This document shows positions 41,301 to 54,585 of a DNA stretch of 64,000 nt, in pieces. The DNA comes from Odiellus spinosus (Eukaryota; Arthropoda; Arachnida; Opiliones; Phalangiidae), in the NCBI GenBank assembly GCA_963920705.1, contig CAWUCO010000232.1, positions 186,001 to 250,000 of the forward strand, written 5' to 3'. Positions within the stretch are counted from its first letter, which is position 1. The number at the start of each line of letters is the position of its first letter. The position numbers and the translations under genes are program-made. The notes below the pieces were generated by a model. That model was not told where the DNA came from. It ran no database searches and saw nothing but the letters and a program-made list of their open reading frames with translations.

Positions 41301-43880
41301 AAAATTAAGACCACTCGAAAGAGCAAATATTGGTCTATCTAAAAAACAAGAGTTTTGGAAAATCCGTTGAAAAACATGGAAAATATGGACAATTCAAAAA
41401 ACATCTAATATCAAAAAGCGAATTTTTAAAATCTGAAATTTGACTATTTTGATATTGTATGATTTCTTGAATTGGCCATATTTTTCTTGTTTTTCAACGG
41501 ATTTTTGAAAACTCTTGTTATTTAGACTGTCCATTAATTGCTCTTTCTAATGACTTTGGTTTTGTCTAAATTGCAAAATTGTGACAAATATAAAATTGGT
41601 TAAAATAAAGCAAAAACACTTAAAAATCCAAGATTATTGGATTCAAATGGACACAAAACTTTTGATTTTTAAGCGATTTAGACAAAATTAAGACCACTCG
41701 AAAGGGCAAATATTGGTCTATATAAAAAACAAGAGTTTTGGAAAATCCGTTGAAAAACATGGAAAATATGGACAATTCAAAAAACATCTAATATCAAAAA
41801 GCGAATTTTTAAAATCTGAAATTTGACTATTTTGATATTGTATGATTTCTTGAATTGGCCATATTTTTCTTGTTTTTCAACGGATTTTTGAAAACTCTTG
41901 TTATTTAGACTGTCCATTAATTGCTCTTTCGAATGACTTTGGTTTTGTCTAAATTGCAAAATTGTGACAAATATAAAATTGGTTAAAATAAAGAAAAAAC
42001 ACTTAAAAATCCAAGATTATTGGATTCAAATGGACACAAAACTTTTGATTTTTAAGCGATTTAGACAAAATTAAGACTACTCGAAATAGCAAATATTGGT
42101 CTATCTAAAAAACAAGAGTTTTGGAAAATCCGTTGAAAAACATGGAAAATATGGACAATTCAAAAAACATCTAATATCAAAAAGCAAATTTTTAAAATCT
42201 GAAATTTGACTATTTTGATATTGTATGATTTCTTGAATTGGCCATATTTTTCTTGTTTTTCAACGGATTTTTGAAAACTCTTGTTATTTAGACTGTCCAT
42301 TAATTGCTCTTTCTAATGACTTTGGTTTTGTCTAAATTGCAAAATTGTGACAAATATAAAATTGGTTAAAATAAAGCAAAAACACTTAAAAATCCAAGAT
42401 TATTGGATTCAAATGGACACAAAACTTTTGATTTTTAAGCGATTTAGACAAAATTAAGACCACTCGAAAGGGCAAATATTGGTCTATATAAAAAACAAGA
42501 GTTTTGGAAAATCCGTTGAAAAACATGGAAAATATGGACAATTCAAAAAACATCTAATATCAAAAAGCGAATTTTTAAAATCTGAAATTTGACTATTTTG
42601 ATATTGTATGATTTCTTGAATTGGCCATATTTTTCTTGTTTTTCAACGGATTTTTGAAAACTCTTGTTATTTAGACTGTCCATTAATTGCTCTTTCGAAT
42701 GACTTTGGTTTTGTCTAAATTGCAAAATTGTGACAAATATAAAATTGGTTAAAATAAAGAAAAAACACTTAAAAATCCAAGATTATTGGATTCAAATGGA
42801 CACAAAACTTTTGATTTTTAAGCGATTTAGACAAAATTAAGACTACTCGAAATAGCAAATATTGGTCTATCTAAAAAACAAGAGTTTTGGAAAATCCGTT
42901 GAAAAACATGGAAAATATGGACAATTCAAAAAACATCTAATATCAAAAAGCAAATTTTTAAAATCTGAAATTTGACTATTTTGATATTGTATGATTTCTT
43001 GAATTGGCCATATTTTTCTTGTTTTTCAACGGATTTTTGAAAACTCTTGTTATTTAGACTGTCCATTAATTGCTCTTTCTAATGACTTTGGTTTTGTCTA
43101 AATTGCAAAATTGTGACAAATATAAAATTGGTTAAAATAAAGCAAAAACACTTAAAAATCCAAGATTATTGGATTCAAATGGACACAAAACTTTTGATTT
43201 TTAAGCGATTTAGACAAAATTAAGACCACTCGAAAGGGCAAATATTGGTCTATCTAAAAAACAAGAGTTTTGGAAAATCCGTTGAAAAACATGGAAAATA
43301 TGGACAATTCAAAAAACATCTAATATCAAAAAGCGAATTTTTAAAATCTGAAATTTGACTATTTTGATATTGTATGATTTCTTGAATTGGCCATATTTTT
43401 CTTGTTTTTCAACGGATTTTTGAAAACTCTTGTTATTTAGACTGTCCATTAATTGCTCTTTCTAATGACTTTGGTTTTGTCTAAATTGCAAAATTGTGAC
43501 AAATATAAAATTGGTTAAAATAAAGCAAAAACACTTAAAAATCCAAGATTATTGGATTCAAATGGACACAAAACTTTTGATTTTTAAGCGATTTAGACAA
43601 AATTAAGACCACTCGAAAGGGCAAATATTGGTCTATATAAAAAACAAGAGTTTTGGAAAATCCGTTGAAAAACATGGAAAATATGGACAATTCAAAAAAC
43701 ATCTAATATCAAAAAGCGAATTTTTAAAATCTGAAATTTGACTATTTTGATATTGTATGATTTCTTGAATTGGCCATATTTTTCTTGTTTTTCAACGGAT
43801 TTTTGAAAACTCTTGTTATTTAGACTGTCCATTAATTGCTCTTTCGAATGACTTTGGTTTTGTCTAAATTGCAAAATTGT
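38330..43880 (-). repeat. Dimeric 766 bp higher-order repeat block
   Basis: Monomers with an uninterrupted opening frame (TCTTTCGAATGAC) start at 38330, 39479, 40245, 41011, 41777, 42543 and 43692, spaced 766 bp (two monomers) or 1149 bp. Those between have TCTTTCTAATGAC. Linked variants travel with the dimer: GGTCTATATAAAAAAC, AATAAAGAAAAAACAC (about 38540, 40455, 41987, 42753 and 43902) and AGCAAATTTTTAAAATC (about 42183, 42949 and 44098). The last two pairs show that some blocks were copied as 766 or 1149 bp units very recently. Confidence 0.8.
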
Positions 43881-45579
43881 GACAAATATAAAATTGGTTA
43901 AAATAAAGAAAAAACACTTAAAAATCCAAGATTATTGGATTCAAATGGACACAAAACTTTTGATTTTTAAGCGATTTAGACAAAATTAAGACTACTCGAA
44001 ATAGCAAATATTGGTCTATCTAAAAAACAAGAGTTTTGGAAAATCCGTTGAAAAACATGGAAAATATGGACAATTCAAAAAACATCTAATATCAAAAAGC
44101 AAATTTTTAAAATCTGAAATTTGACTATTTTGATATTGTATGATTTCTTGAATTGGCCATATTTTTCTTGTTTTTCAACGGATTTTTGAAAACTCTTGTT
44201 ATTTAGACTGTCCATTAATTGCTCTTTCTAATGACTTTGGTTTTGTCTAAATTGCAAAATTGTGACAAATATAAAATTGGTTAAAATAAAGCAAAAACAC
44301 TTAAAAATCCAAGATTATTGGATTCAAATGGACACAAAACTTTTGATTTTTAAGCGATTTAGACAAAATTAAGACCACTCGAAAGGGCAAATATTGGTCT
44401 ATCTAAAAAACAAGAGTTTTGGAAAATCCGTTGAAAAACATGGAAAATATGGACAATTCAAAAAACATCTAATATCAAAAAGCGAATTTTTAAAATCTGA
44501 AATTTGACTATTTTGATATTGTATGATTTCTTGAATTGGCCATATTTTTCTTGTTTTTCAACGGATTTTTGAAAACTCTTGTTATTTAGACTGTCCATTA
44601 ATTGCTCTTTCTAATGACTTTGGTTTTGTCTAAATTGCAAAATTGTGACAAATATAAAATTGGTTAAAATAAAGCAAAAACACTTAAAAATCCAAGATTA
44701 TTGGATTCAAATGGACACAAAACTTTTGATTTTTAAGCGATTTAGACAAAATTAAGACTACTCGAAAGAGCAAATATTGGTCTATCTAAAAAACAAGAGT
44801 TTTGGAAAATCCGTTGAAAAACATGGAAAATATGGACAATTCAAAAAACATCTAATATCAAAAAGCGAATTTTTAAAATCTGAAATTTGACTATTTTGAT
44901 ATTGTATGATTTCTTGAATTGGCCATATTTTTCTTGTTTTTCAACGGATTTTTGAAAACTCTTGTTATTTAGACTGTCCATTAATTGCTCTTTCTAATGA
45001 CTTTGGTTTTGTCTAAATTGCAAAATTGTGACAAATATAAAATTGGTTAAAATAAAGCAAAAACACTTAAAAATCCAAGATTATTGGATTCAAATGGACA
45101 CAAAACTTTTGATTTTTAAGCGATTTAGACAAAATTAAGACCACTCGAAAGGGCAAATATTGGTCTATCTAAAAAACAAGAGTTTTGGAAAATCCGTTGA
45201 AAAACATGGAAAATATGGACAATTCAAAAAACATCTAATATCAAAAAGCGAATTTTTAAAATCTGAAATTTGACTATTTTGATATTGTATGATTTCTTGA
45301 ATTGGCCATATTTTTCTTGTTTTTCAACGGATTTTTGAAAACTCTTGTTATTTAGACTGTCCATTAATTGCTCTTTCTAATGACTTTGGTTTTGTCTAAT
45401 TTGCAAAATTGTGACAAATATAAAATTGGTTAAAATAAAGCAAAAACACTTAAAAATCCAAGATTATTGGATTCAAATGGACACAAAACTTTTGATTTTT
45501 AAGCGATTTAGACAAAATTAAGACTACTCGAAAGAGCAAATATTGGTCTATCTAAAAAACAAGAGTTTTGGAAAATCCG

Positions 45580-47650
45580 TTGAAAAACATGGAAGATATG
45601 GACAATTCAAAAAACATCTAATATCAAAAAGCGAATTTTTAAAATCTGAAATTTGACTATTTTGATATTGTATGATTTCTTGAATTGGCCATATTTCTCT
45701 TGTTTTTCAACGGATTTTTGAAAACTCTTGTTATTTAGACTGTCCATTAATTGCTCTTTCTAATGACTTTGGTTTTGTCTAAATTGCAAAATTGTGACAA
45801 ATATAAAATTGGTTAAAATAAAGCAAAAACACTTAAAAATCCAAGATTATTGGATTCAAATGGACACAAAACTTTTGATTTTTAAGCGATTTAGACAAAA
45901 TTAAGACCACTCGAAAGAACAATATTGGTCTATCTAAAAAACAAGAGTTTTGGAAAATCCGTTGAAAAACATGGAAAATATGGACAATTCAAAAAACATC
46001 TAATATCAAAAAGCGAATTTTTAAAATCTGAAATTTGACTATTTTGATATTGTATGATTTCTTGAATTGGCCATATTTTTCTTGTTTTTCAACGGATTTT
46101 TGAAAACTCTTGTTATTTAGACTGTCCATTAATTGCTCTTTCTAATGACTTTGGTTTTGTCTAAATTGCAAAATTGTGACAAATATAAAATTGGTTAAAA
46201 TAAAGCAAAAACACTTAAAAATCCAAGATTATTGGATTCAAATGGACACAAAACTTTTGATTTTTAAGCGATTTAGACAAAATTAAGACTACTCGAAAGA
46301 GCAAATATTGGTCTATCTAAAAAACAAGAGTTTTGGAAAATCCGTTGAAAAACATGGAAAATATGGACAATTCAAAAAACATCTAATATCAAAAAGCGAA
46401 TTTTTAAAATCTGAAATTTGACTATTTTGATATTGTATGATTTCTTGAATTGGCCATATTTCTCTTGTTTTTCAACGGATTTTTGAAAACTCTTGTTATT
46501 TAGACTGTCCATTAATTGCTCTTTCTAATGACTTTGGTTTTGTCTAAATTGCAAAATTGTGACAAATATAAAATTGGTTAAAATAAAGCAAAAACACTTA
46601 AAAATCCAAGATTATTGGATTCAAATGGACACAAAACTTTTGATTTTTAAGCGATTTAGACAAAATTAAGACTACTCGAAAGAGCAAATATTGGTCTATC
46701 TAAAAAACAAGAGTTTTGGAAAATCCGTTGAAAAACATGGAAGATATGGACAATTCAAAAAACATCTAATATCAAAAAGCGAATTTTTAAAATCTGAAAT
46801 TTGACTATTTTGATATTGTATGATTTCTTGAATTGGCCATATTTCTCTTGTTTTTCAACGGATTTTTGAAAACTCTTGTTATTTAGACTGTCCATTAATT
46901 GCTCTTTCTAATGACTTTGGTTTTGTCTAAATTGCAAAATTGTGACAAATATAAAATTGGTTAAAATAAAGCAAAAACACTTAAAAATCCAAGATTATTG
47001 GATTCAAATGGACACAAAACTTTTGATTTTTAAGCGATTTAGACAAAATTAAGACCACTCGAAAGAACAATATTGGTCTATCTAAAAAACAAGAGTTTTG
47101 GAAAATCCGTTGAAAAACATGGAAAATATGGACAATTCAAAAAACATCTAATATCAAAAAGCGAATTTTTAAAATCTGAAATTTGACTATTTTGATATTG
47201 TATGATTTCTTGAATTGGCCATATTTTTCTTGTTTTTCAACGGATTTTTGAAAACTCTTGTTATTTAGACTGTCCATTAATTGCTCTTTCTAATGACTTT
47301 GGTTTTGTCTAAATTGCAAAATTGTGACAAATATAAAATTGGTTAAAATAAAGCAAAAACACTTAAAAATCCAAGATTATTGGATTCAAATGGACACAAA
47401 ACTTTTGATTTTTAAGCGATTTAGACAAAATTAAGACTACTCGAAAGAGCAAATATTGGTCTATCTAAAAAACAAGAGTTTTGGAAAATCCGTTGAAAAA
47501 CATGGAAAATATGGACAATTCAAAAAACATCTAATATCAAAAAGCGAATTTTTAAAATCTGAAATTTGACTATTTTGATATTGTATGATTTCTTGAATTG
47601 GCCATATTTCTCTTGTTTTTCAACGGATTTTTGAAAACTCTTGTTATTTA
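45580..47650 (-). repeat. Duplicated monomer block marked by linked rare variants
   Basis: ATGGAAGATATGG (usual ATGGAAAATATGG) paired with CCATATTTCTCTTG (usual CCATATTTTTCTTG) occurs at about 45590/45690 and 46739/46840. The second variant alone is at about 46458 and 47606. The same linked pair is at about 37932/38033, some 20 monomers upstream. CGAAAGAACAATATTGG, with a one-base deletion, is at about 45912 and 47060, 1148 bp apart. These linked recurrences show copying in blocks of about three monomers plus one long-distance copy. Confidence 0.65.
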
Positions 47651-49033
47651 GACTGTCCATTAATTGCTCTTTCTAATGACTTTGGTTTTGTCTAAATTGC
47701 AAAATTGTGACAAATATAAAATTGGTTAAAATAAAGCAAAAACACTTAAAAATCCAAGATTATTGGATTCAAATGGACACAAAACTTTTGATTTTTAAGC
47801 GATTTAGACAAAATTAAGACTACTCGAAAGAGCAAATATTGGTCTATCTAAAAAACAAGAGTTTTGGAAAATCCGTTGAAAAACATGGAAAATATGGACA
47901 ATTCAAAAAACATCTAATATCAAAAAGCGAATTTTTAAAATCTGAAATTTGACTATTTTGATATTGTATGATTTCTTGAATTGGCCATATTTTTCTTGTT
48001 TTTCAACGGATTTTTGAAAACTCTTGTTATTTAGAGTGTCCATTAATTGCTCTTTCGAATGACTTTGGTTTTGTCTAAATTGCAAAATTGTGACAAATAT
48101 AAAATTGGTTAAAATAAAGCAAAAACACTTAAAAATCCAAGATTATTGGATTCAAATGGACACAAAACTTTTGATTTTTAAGCGATTTAGACAAAATTAA
48201 GACTACTCGAAAGAGCAAATATTGGTCTATCTAAAACACAAGAGTTTTGGAAAATCCGTTGAAAAACATGGAAAATATGGACAATTCAAAAAACATCTAA
48301 TATCAAAAAGCGAATTTTTAAAATCTGAAATTTGACTATTTTGATATTGTATGATTTCTTGAATTGGCCATATTTTTCTTGTTTTTCAACGGATTTTTGA
48401 AAACTCTTGTTATTTAGACTGTCCATTAATTGCTCTTTCGAATGACTTTGGTTTTGTCTAAATTGCAAAATTGTGACAAATAAAAAATTGGTTAAAATAA
48501 AGCAAAAACACTTAAAAATCCAAGATTATTGGATTCAAATGGACACAAAACTTTTGATTTTTAAGCGATTTAGACAAAATTAAGACCACTCGAAAGGGCA
48601 AATATTGGTCTATCTAAAAAACAAGAGTTTTGGAAAATCCGTTGAAAAACATGGAAAATATGGACAATTCAAAAAACATCTAATATCAAAAAGCGAATTT
48701 TTAAAATCTGAAATTTGACTATTTTGATATTGTATGATTTCTTGAATTGGCCATATTTTTCTTGTTTTTCAACGGATTTTTGAAAACTCTTGTTATTTAG
48801 ACTGTCCATTAATTGCTCTTTCGAATGACTTTGGTTTTGTCTAAATTGCAAAATTGTGACAAATATAAAATTGGTTAAAATAAAGCAAAAACACTTAAAA
48901 ATCCAAGATTATTGGATTAAAATGGACACAAAACTTTTGATTTTTAAGCGATTTAGACAAAATTAAGACTACTCGAAAGAGCAAATATTGGTCTATCTAA
49001 AAAACAAGAGTTTTGGAAAATCCGTTGAAAAAC

Positions 49034-50570
49034 ATGGAAAATATGGAAAATTCAAAAAACATCTAATATCAAAAAGCGAATTTTTAAAATCTGAAATTTG
49101 ACTATTTTGATATTGTATGATTTCTTGAATTGGCCATATTTTTCTTGTTTTTCAACGGATTTTTGAAAACTCTTGTTATTTAGACTGTCCATTAATTGCT
49201 CTTTCGAATGACTTTGGTTTTGTCTAAATTGCAAAATTGTGACAAATATAAAATTGGTTAAAATAAAGCAAAAACACTTAAAAATCCAAGATTATTGGAT
49301 TCAAATGGACACAAAACTTTTGATTTTTAAGCGATTTAGACAAAATTAAGACTACTCGAAAGAGCAAATATTGGTCTATCTAAAAAAACAAGAGTTTTGG
49401 AAAATCCGTTGAAAAACATGGAAAATATGGACAATTCAAAAAAAAACTAATATCAAAAAGCGAATTTTTAAAATCTGAAATTTGACTATTTTGATATTGT
49501 ATGATTTCTTGAATTGGCCATATTTTTCTTGTTTTTCAACGGATTTTTGAAAACTCTTGTTATTTAGACTGTCCATTAATTGCTCTTTCTAATGACTTTG
49601 GTTTTGTCTAAATTGCAAAATTGTGACAAATATAAAATTGGTTAAAATAAAGCAAAAACACTTAAAAATCCAAGATTATTGGATTCAAATGGACACAAAA
49701 CTTTTGATTTTTAAGCGATTTAGACAAAATTAAGACTACTCGAAAGAGCAAATATTGGTCTATCTAAAAAACAAGAGTTTTGGAAAATCCGTTGAAAAAC
49801 ATGGAAAATATGGAAAATTCAAAAAACATCTAATATCAAAAAGCGAATTTTTAAAATCTGAAATTTGACTATTTTGATATTGTATGATTTCTTGAATTGG
49901 CCATATTTTTCTTGTTTTTCAACGGATTTTTGAAAACTCTTGTTATTTAGACTGTCCATTAATTGCTCTTTCGAATGACTTTGGTTTTGTCTAAATTGCA
50001 AAATTGTGACAAATATAAAATTGGTTAAAATAAAGCAAAAACACTTAAAAATCCAAGATTATTGGATTCAAATGGACACAAAACTTTTGATTTTTAAGCG
50101 ATTTAGACAAAATTAAGACTACTCGAAAGAGCAAATATTGGTCTATCTAAAAAAACAAGAGTTTTGGAAAATCCGTTGAAAAACATGGAAAATATGGACA
50201 ATTCAAAAAAAAACTAATATCAAAAAGCGAATTTTTAAAATCTGAAATTTGACTATTTTGATATTGTATGATTTCTTGAATTGGCCATATTTTTCTTGTT
50301 TTTCAACGGATTTTTGAAAACTCTTGTTATTTAGACTGTCCATTAATTGCTCTTTCTAATGACTTTGGTTTTGTCTAAATTGCAAAATTGTGACAAATAT
50401 AAAATTGGTTAAAATAAAGCAAAAACACTTAAAAATCCAAGATTATTGGATTCAAATGGACACAAAACTTTTGATTTTTAAGCGATTTAGACAAAATTAA
50501 GACCACTCGAAAGGGCAAATATTGGTCTATCTAAAAAACAAGAGTTTTGGAAAATCCGTTGAAAAACATG
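49034..50570 (-). repeat. Recent 766 bp dimer duplication
   Basis: Two consecutive dimers share private changes at matching offsets. ATATGGAAAATTCAAAA (usual ATATGGACAATTC) is near 49043 and 49809. An extra A in CTATCTAAAAAAACAAG is near 49378 and 50145. AATTCAAAAAAAAACTAATATC, which has lost the usual CATC, is near 49433 and 50199. The spacing is 766-767 bp, so a two-monomer unit was duplicated in tandem after these mutations arose. Confidence 0.78.
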
Positions 50571-53500
50571 GAAAATATGGACAATTCAAAAAACATCTAA
50601 TATCAAAAAGCGAATTTTTAAAATCTGAAATTTGACTATTTTGATATTGTATGATTTCTTGAATTGGCCATATTTTTCTTGTTTTTCAACGGATTTTTGA
50701 AAACTCTTGTTATTTAGACTGTCCATTAATTGCTCTTTCGAATGACTTTGGTTTTGTCTAAATTGCAAAATTGTGACAAATATAAAATTGGTTAAAATAA
50801 AGCAAAAACACTTAAAAATCCAAGATTATTGGATTAAAATGGACACAAAACTTTTGATTTTTAAGTGATTTAGACAAAATTAAGACTACTCGAAAGAGCA
50901 AATATTGGTCTATCTAAAAAACAAGAGTTTTGGAAAATCCGTTGAAAAACATGGAAAATATGGACAATTCAAAAAACATCTAATATCAAAAAGCGAATTT
51001 TTAAAATCTGAAATTTGACTATTTTGATATTGTATGATTTCTTGAATTGGCCATATTTTTCTTGTTTTTCAACGGATTTTTGAAAACTCTTGTTATTTAG
51101 ACTGTCCATTAATTGCTCTTTCGAATGACTTTGGTTTTGTCTAAATTGCAAAATTGTGACAAATATAAAATTGGTTAAAATAAAGCAAAAACACTTAAAA
51201 ATCCAAGATTATTGGATTCAAATGGACACAAAACTTTTGATTTTTAAGCGATTTAGACAAAATTAAGACTACTCGAAAGAGCAAATATTGGTCTATCTAA
51301 AAAACAAGAGTTTTGGAAAATCCGTTGAAAAACATGGAAAATATGGACAATTCAAAAAACATCTAATATCAAAAAGCGAATTTTTAAAATCTGAAATTTG
51401 ACTATTTTGATATTGTATGATTTCTTGAATTGGCCATATTTTTCTTGTTTTTCAACGGATTTTTGAAAACTCTTGTTATTTAGACTGTCCATTAATTGCT
51501 CTTTCTAATGACTTTGGTTTTGTCTAAATTGCAAAATTGTGACAAATATAAAATTGGTTAAAATAAAGCAAAAACACTTAAAAATCCAAGATTATTGGAT
51601 TCAAATGGACACAAAACTTTTGATTTTTAAGCGATTTAGACAAAATTAAGACCACTCGAAAGGGCAAATATTGGTCTATCTAAAAAACAAGAGTTTTGGA
51701 AAATCCGTTGAAAAACATGGAAAATATGAACAATTCAAAAAACATCTAATATCAAAAAGCGAATTTTTAAAATCTGAAATTTGACTATTTTGATATTGTA
51801 TGATTTCTTGAATTGGCCATATTTTTCTTGTTTTTCAACGGATTTTTGAAAACTCTTGTTATTTAGACTGTCCATTAATTGCTCTTTCTAATGACTTTGG
51901 TTTTGTCTAAATTGCAAAATTGTGACAAATATAAAATTGGTTAAAATAAAGCAAAAACACTTAAAAATCCAAGATTATTGGATTCAAATGGACACAAAAC
52001 TTTTGATTTTTAAGCGATTTAGACAAAATTAAGACTACTCGAAAGAGCAAATATTGGTCTATTTAAAAAACAAGAGTTTTGGAAAATCCGTTGAAAAACA
52101 TGGAAAATATGGACAATTCAAAAAACATCTAATATCAAAAAGCAAATTTTTAAAATCTGAAATTTGACTATTTTGATATTGTATGATTTCTTGAATTGGC
52201 CATATTTTTCTTGTTTTTCAACGGATTTTTGAAAACTCTTGTTATTTAGACTGTCCATTAATTGCTCTTTCTAATGACTTTGGTTTTGTCTAAATTGCAA
52301 AATTGTGACAAATATAAAATTGGTTAAAATAAAGCAAAAACACTTAAAAATCCAAGATTATTGGATTCAAATGGACACAAAACTTTTGATTTTTAAGCGA
52401 TTTAGACAAAATTAAGACCACTCGAAAGGGCAAATATTGGTCTATCTAAAAAACAAGAGTTTTGGAAAATCCGTTGAAAAACATGGAAAATATGGACAAT
52501 TCAAAAAACATCTAATATCAAAAAGCGAATTTTTAAAATCTGAAATTTGACTATTTTGATATTGTATGATTTCTTGAATTGGCCATATTTTTCTTGTTTT
52601 TCAACGGATTTTTGAAAACTCTTGTTATTTAGACTGTCAATTAATTGCTCTTTCGAATGACTTTGGTTTTGTCTAAATTGCAAAATTGTGACAAATATAA
52701 AATTGGTTAAAATAAAGCAAAAACACTTAAAAATCCAAGATTATTGGATTAAAATGGACACAAAACTTTTGATTTTTAAGCGATTTAGACAAAATTAAGA
52801 CTACTCGAAAGAGCAAATATTGGTCTATCTAAAAAACAAGAGTTTTGGAAAATCCGTTGAAAAACATGGAAAATATGGACAATTCAAAAAACATCTAATA
52901 TCAAAAAGCGAATTTTTAAAATCTGAAATTTGACTATTTTGATATTGTATGATTTCTTGAATTGGCCATATTTTTCTTGTTTTTCAACGGATTTTTGAAA
53001 ACTCTTGTTATTTAGACTGTCCATTAATTGCTCTTTCTAATGACTTTGGTTTTGTCTAAATTGCAAAATTGTGACAAATATAAAATTGGTTAAAATAAAG
53101 CAAAAACACTTAAAAATCCAAGATTATTGGATTCAAATGGACACAAAACTTTTGATTTTTAAGCGATTTAGACAAAATTAAGACCACTCGAAAGGGCAAA
53201 TATTGGTCTATCTAAAAAACAAGAGTTTTGGAAAATCCGTTGAAAAACATGGAAAATATGGACAATTCAAAAAACATCTAATATCAAAAAGCGAATTTTT
53301 AAAATCTGAAATTTGACTATTTTGATATTGTATGATTTCTTGAATTGGCCATATTTTTCTTGTTTTTCAACGGATTTTTGAAAACTCTTGTTATTTAGAC
53401 TGTCAATTAATTGCTCTTTCGAATGACTTTGGTTTTGTCTAAATTGCGAAATTGTGACAAATATAAAATTGGTTAAAATAAAGCAAAAACACTTAAAAAT

Positions 53501-54084
53501 CCAAGATTATTGGATTAAAATGGACACAAAACTTTTGATTTTTAAGCGATTTAGACAAAATTAAGACTACTCGAAAGAGCAAATATTGGTCTATCTAAAA
53601 AACAAGAGTTTTGGAAAATCCGTTGAAAAACATGGAAAATATGGACAATTCAAAAAACATCTAATATCAAAAAGCGAATTTTTAAAATCTGAAATTTGAC
53701 TATTTTGATATTGTATGATTTCTTGAATTGGCCATATTTTTCTTGTTTTTCAACGGATTTTTGAAAACTCTTGTTATTTAGACTGTCCATTAATTGCTCT
53801 TTCTAATGACTTTGGTTTTGTCTAAATTGCAAAATTGTGACAAATATAAAATTGGTTAAAATAAAGCAAAAACACTTAAAAATCCAAGATTATTGGATTC
53901 AAATGGACACAAAACTTTTGATTTTTAAGCGATTTAGACAAAATTAAGACCACTCGAAAGGGCAAATATTGGTCTATCTAAAAAACAAGAGTTTTGGAAA
54001 ATCCGTTGAAAAACATGGAAAATATGGACAATTCAAAAAACATCTAATATCAAAAAGCGAATTTTTAAAATCTGAAATTTGACT

Positions 54085-54087
54085 ATT
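54085..54087. other. Putative target-site duplication, left (ATT)
   Basis: ATT here and ATT at 59680-59682 flank the insert. The uninterrupted satellite has a single ATT at this position (GACTATTTTGATATTG). A 3 bp duplication is short and AT-rich, so microhomology rather than true target duplication cannot be excluded. Confidence 0.5.
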
Positions 54088-54088
54088 A

Positions 54089-54112
54089 AAAACAGGCCAG
54101 CTGGCCTGTTTT
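54089..54112. repeat. Perfect 24 bp palindrome, copy 1
   Basis: AAAACAGGCCAG followed directly by its reverse complement gives a 24 bp perfect palindrome with no loop, core CAGGCCAGCTGGCCTG. It sits one base inside the left edge of the whole insert. It is unusually GC-rich against its surroundings and is repeated identically at 55371-55394. A terminal structural signal of a mobile element is an inference. Confidence 0.9.
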
Positions 54113-54201
54113 ATTTATAGGTGTCTCAAAATTTCATTAGAAAAGTCTATGGAGATTTGTCTTATGAGGTGGAATTCTTTGTCATATTGATAACTGAGAT
54201 A

Positions 54202-54234
54202 TTCTTCTTCTTCTTCTTCTTCTTCTTCTTCTTC
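54202..54234 (+). repeat. (TTC)11 microsatellite
   Basis: Eleven uninterrupted TTC units. The same place in copy 2 (55492-55531) holds an interrupted TTC-rich tract, so the microsatellite is an inherited part of the element. On the + strand it makes a poly-phenylalanine stretch in an otherwise unremarkable frame. Confidence 0.95.
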
Positions 54235-54249
54235 TCCCGACCGCGAGTC

Positions 54250-54523
54250 CGTTTCATTGAGAGTTTGCATTCGAGAGAGAAAAATATGTTAGGATCATGG
54301 GGGTACTCTATATTTTTCTACGTTTTTCTGATGAATACTTCGACTGAGATAACAAAAGCTTTATAGATAACGTTGAAGCCCCGTGAAAGACGGCGTTTCA
54401 TTCAGAGTTTGCATTCGAGAGAGAGAGAAATGTTGGGGTGTTCTATATTTTTTATACTTTTCTGATGTTGAATACTACGACTGAGATAACAAAAACTTTA
54501 GATAACGTTAAAGCGAAAGACGG
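54250..54523 (+). repeat. Two diverged tandem subunits (about 144 and 130 bp)
   Basis: 54250-54393 and 54394-54523 both begin CGTTTCATT and then share AGAGTTTGCATTCGAGAGAGA, TTCTATATTTTT or a similar form, GACTGAGATAACAAAA and AAAGACGG in the same order. The same pair is recognisable in copy 2, starting at 55547 and 55689. The subunit duplication therefore preceded the duplication of the whole element. Confidence 0.75.
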
Positions 54524-54585
54524 AATAAGGAAACTATTTTTTTAGTCAAAGCGAAAGACGGAATAAGGAAACTATTTTTTTAGTC
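54510..54585 (+). repeat. 38 bp perfect tandem duplication
   Basis: 54510-54547 and 54548-54585 are identical. Each begins AAAGCGAAAGACGGAATAAG and ends TTTTTTTAGTC. The pair is absent from copy 2, so it arose after the two copies separated. Confidence 0.93.

Larger units (their letters stand above)
27611..54087 (-). repeat. 383 bp satellite array, reverse-oriented block
   Basis: The same monomer as on the left is present in the opposite orientation, about 69 copies. The landmark GTCTAAATTGCAAAATTG (reverse of CAATTTTGCAATTTAGAC) recurs at 383 bp spacing. Compared with the forward block the copies are more uniform. Two monomer types tend to alternate: one with GCTCTTTCGAATGAC, followed downstream by ACTACTCGAAAGAGC, and one with GCTCTTTCTAATGAC, followed by ACCACTCGAAAGGGC. 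The block is interrupted at 54088 by a foreign insert and resumes at 59680. Confidence 0.97.

Noticed and set aside
54089..54112. Bacterial-type rho-independent terminator (GC-rich palindrome followed by T-run)
   Set aside because: The palindrome has no loop, the window is eukaryotic satellite DNA, and the structure is a repeated element terminus.
54121..54366. 81- and 92-codon frames at 54121 and 55403 sharing an N-terminal stretch, as paralogous small genes
   Set aside because: Both start with GTG, the shared part lies in the 92 bp identical DNA head of the repeat, the middle is poly-Phe from the TTC microsatellite, and the two frames diverge without preserving a motif.
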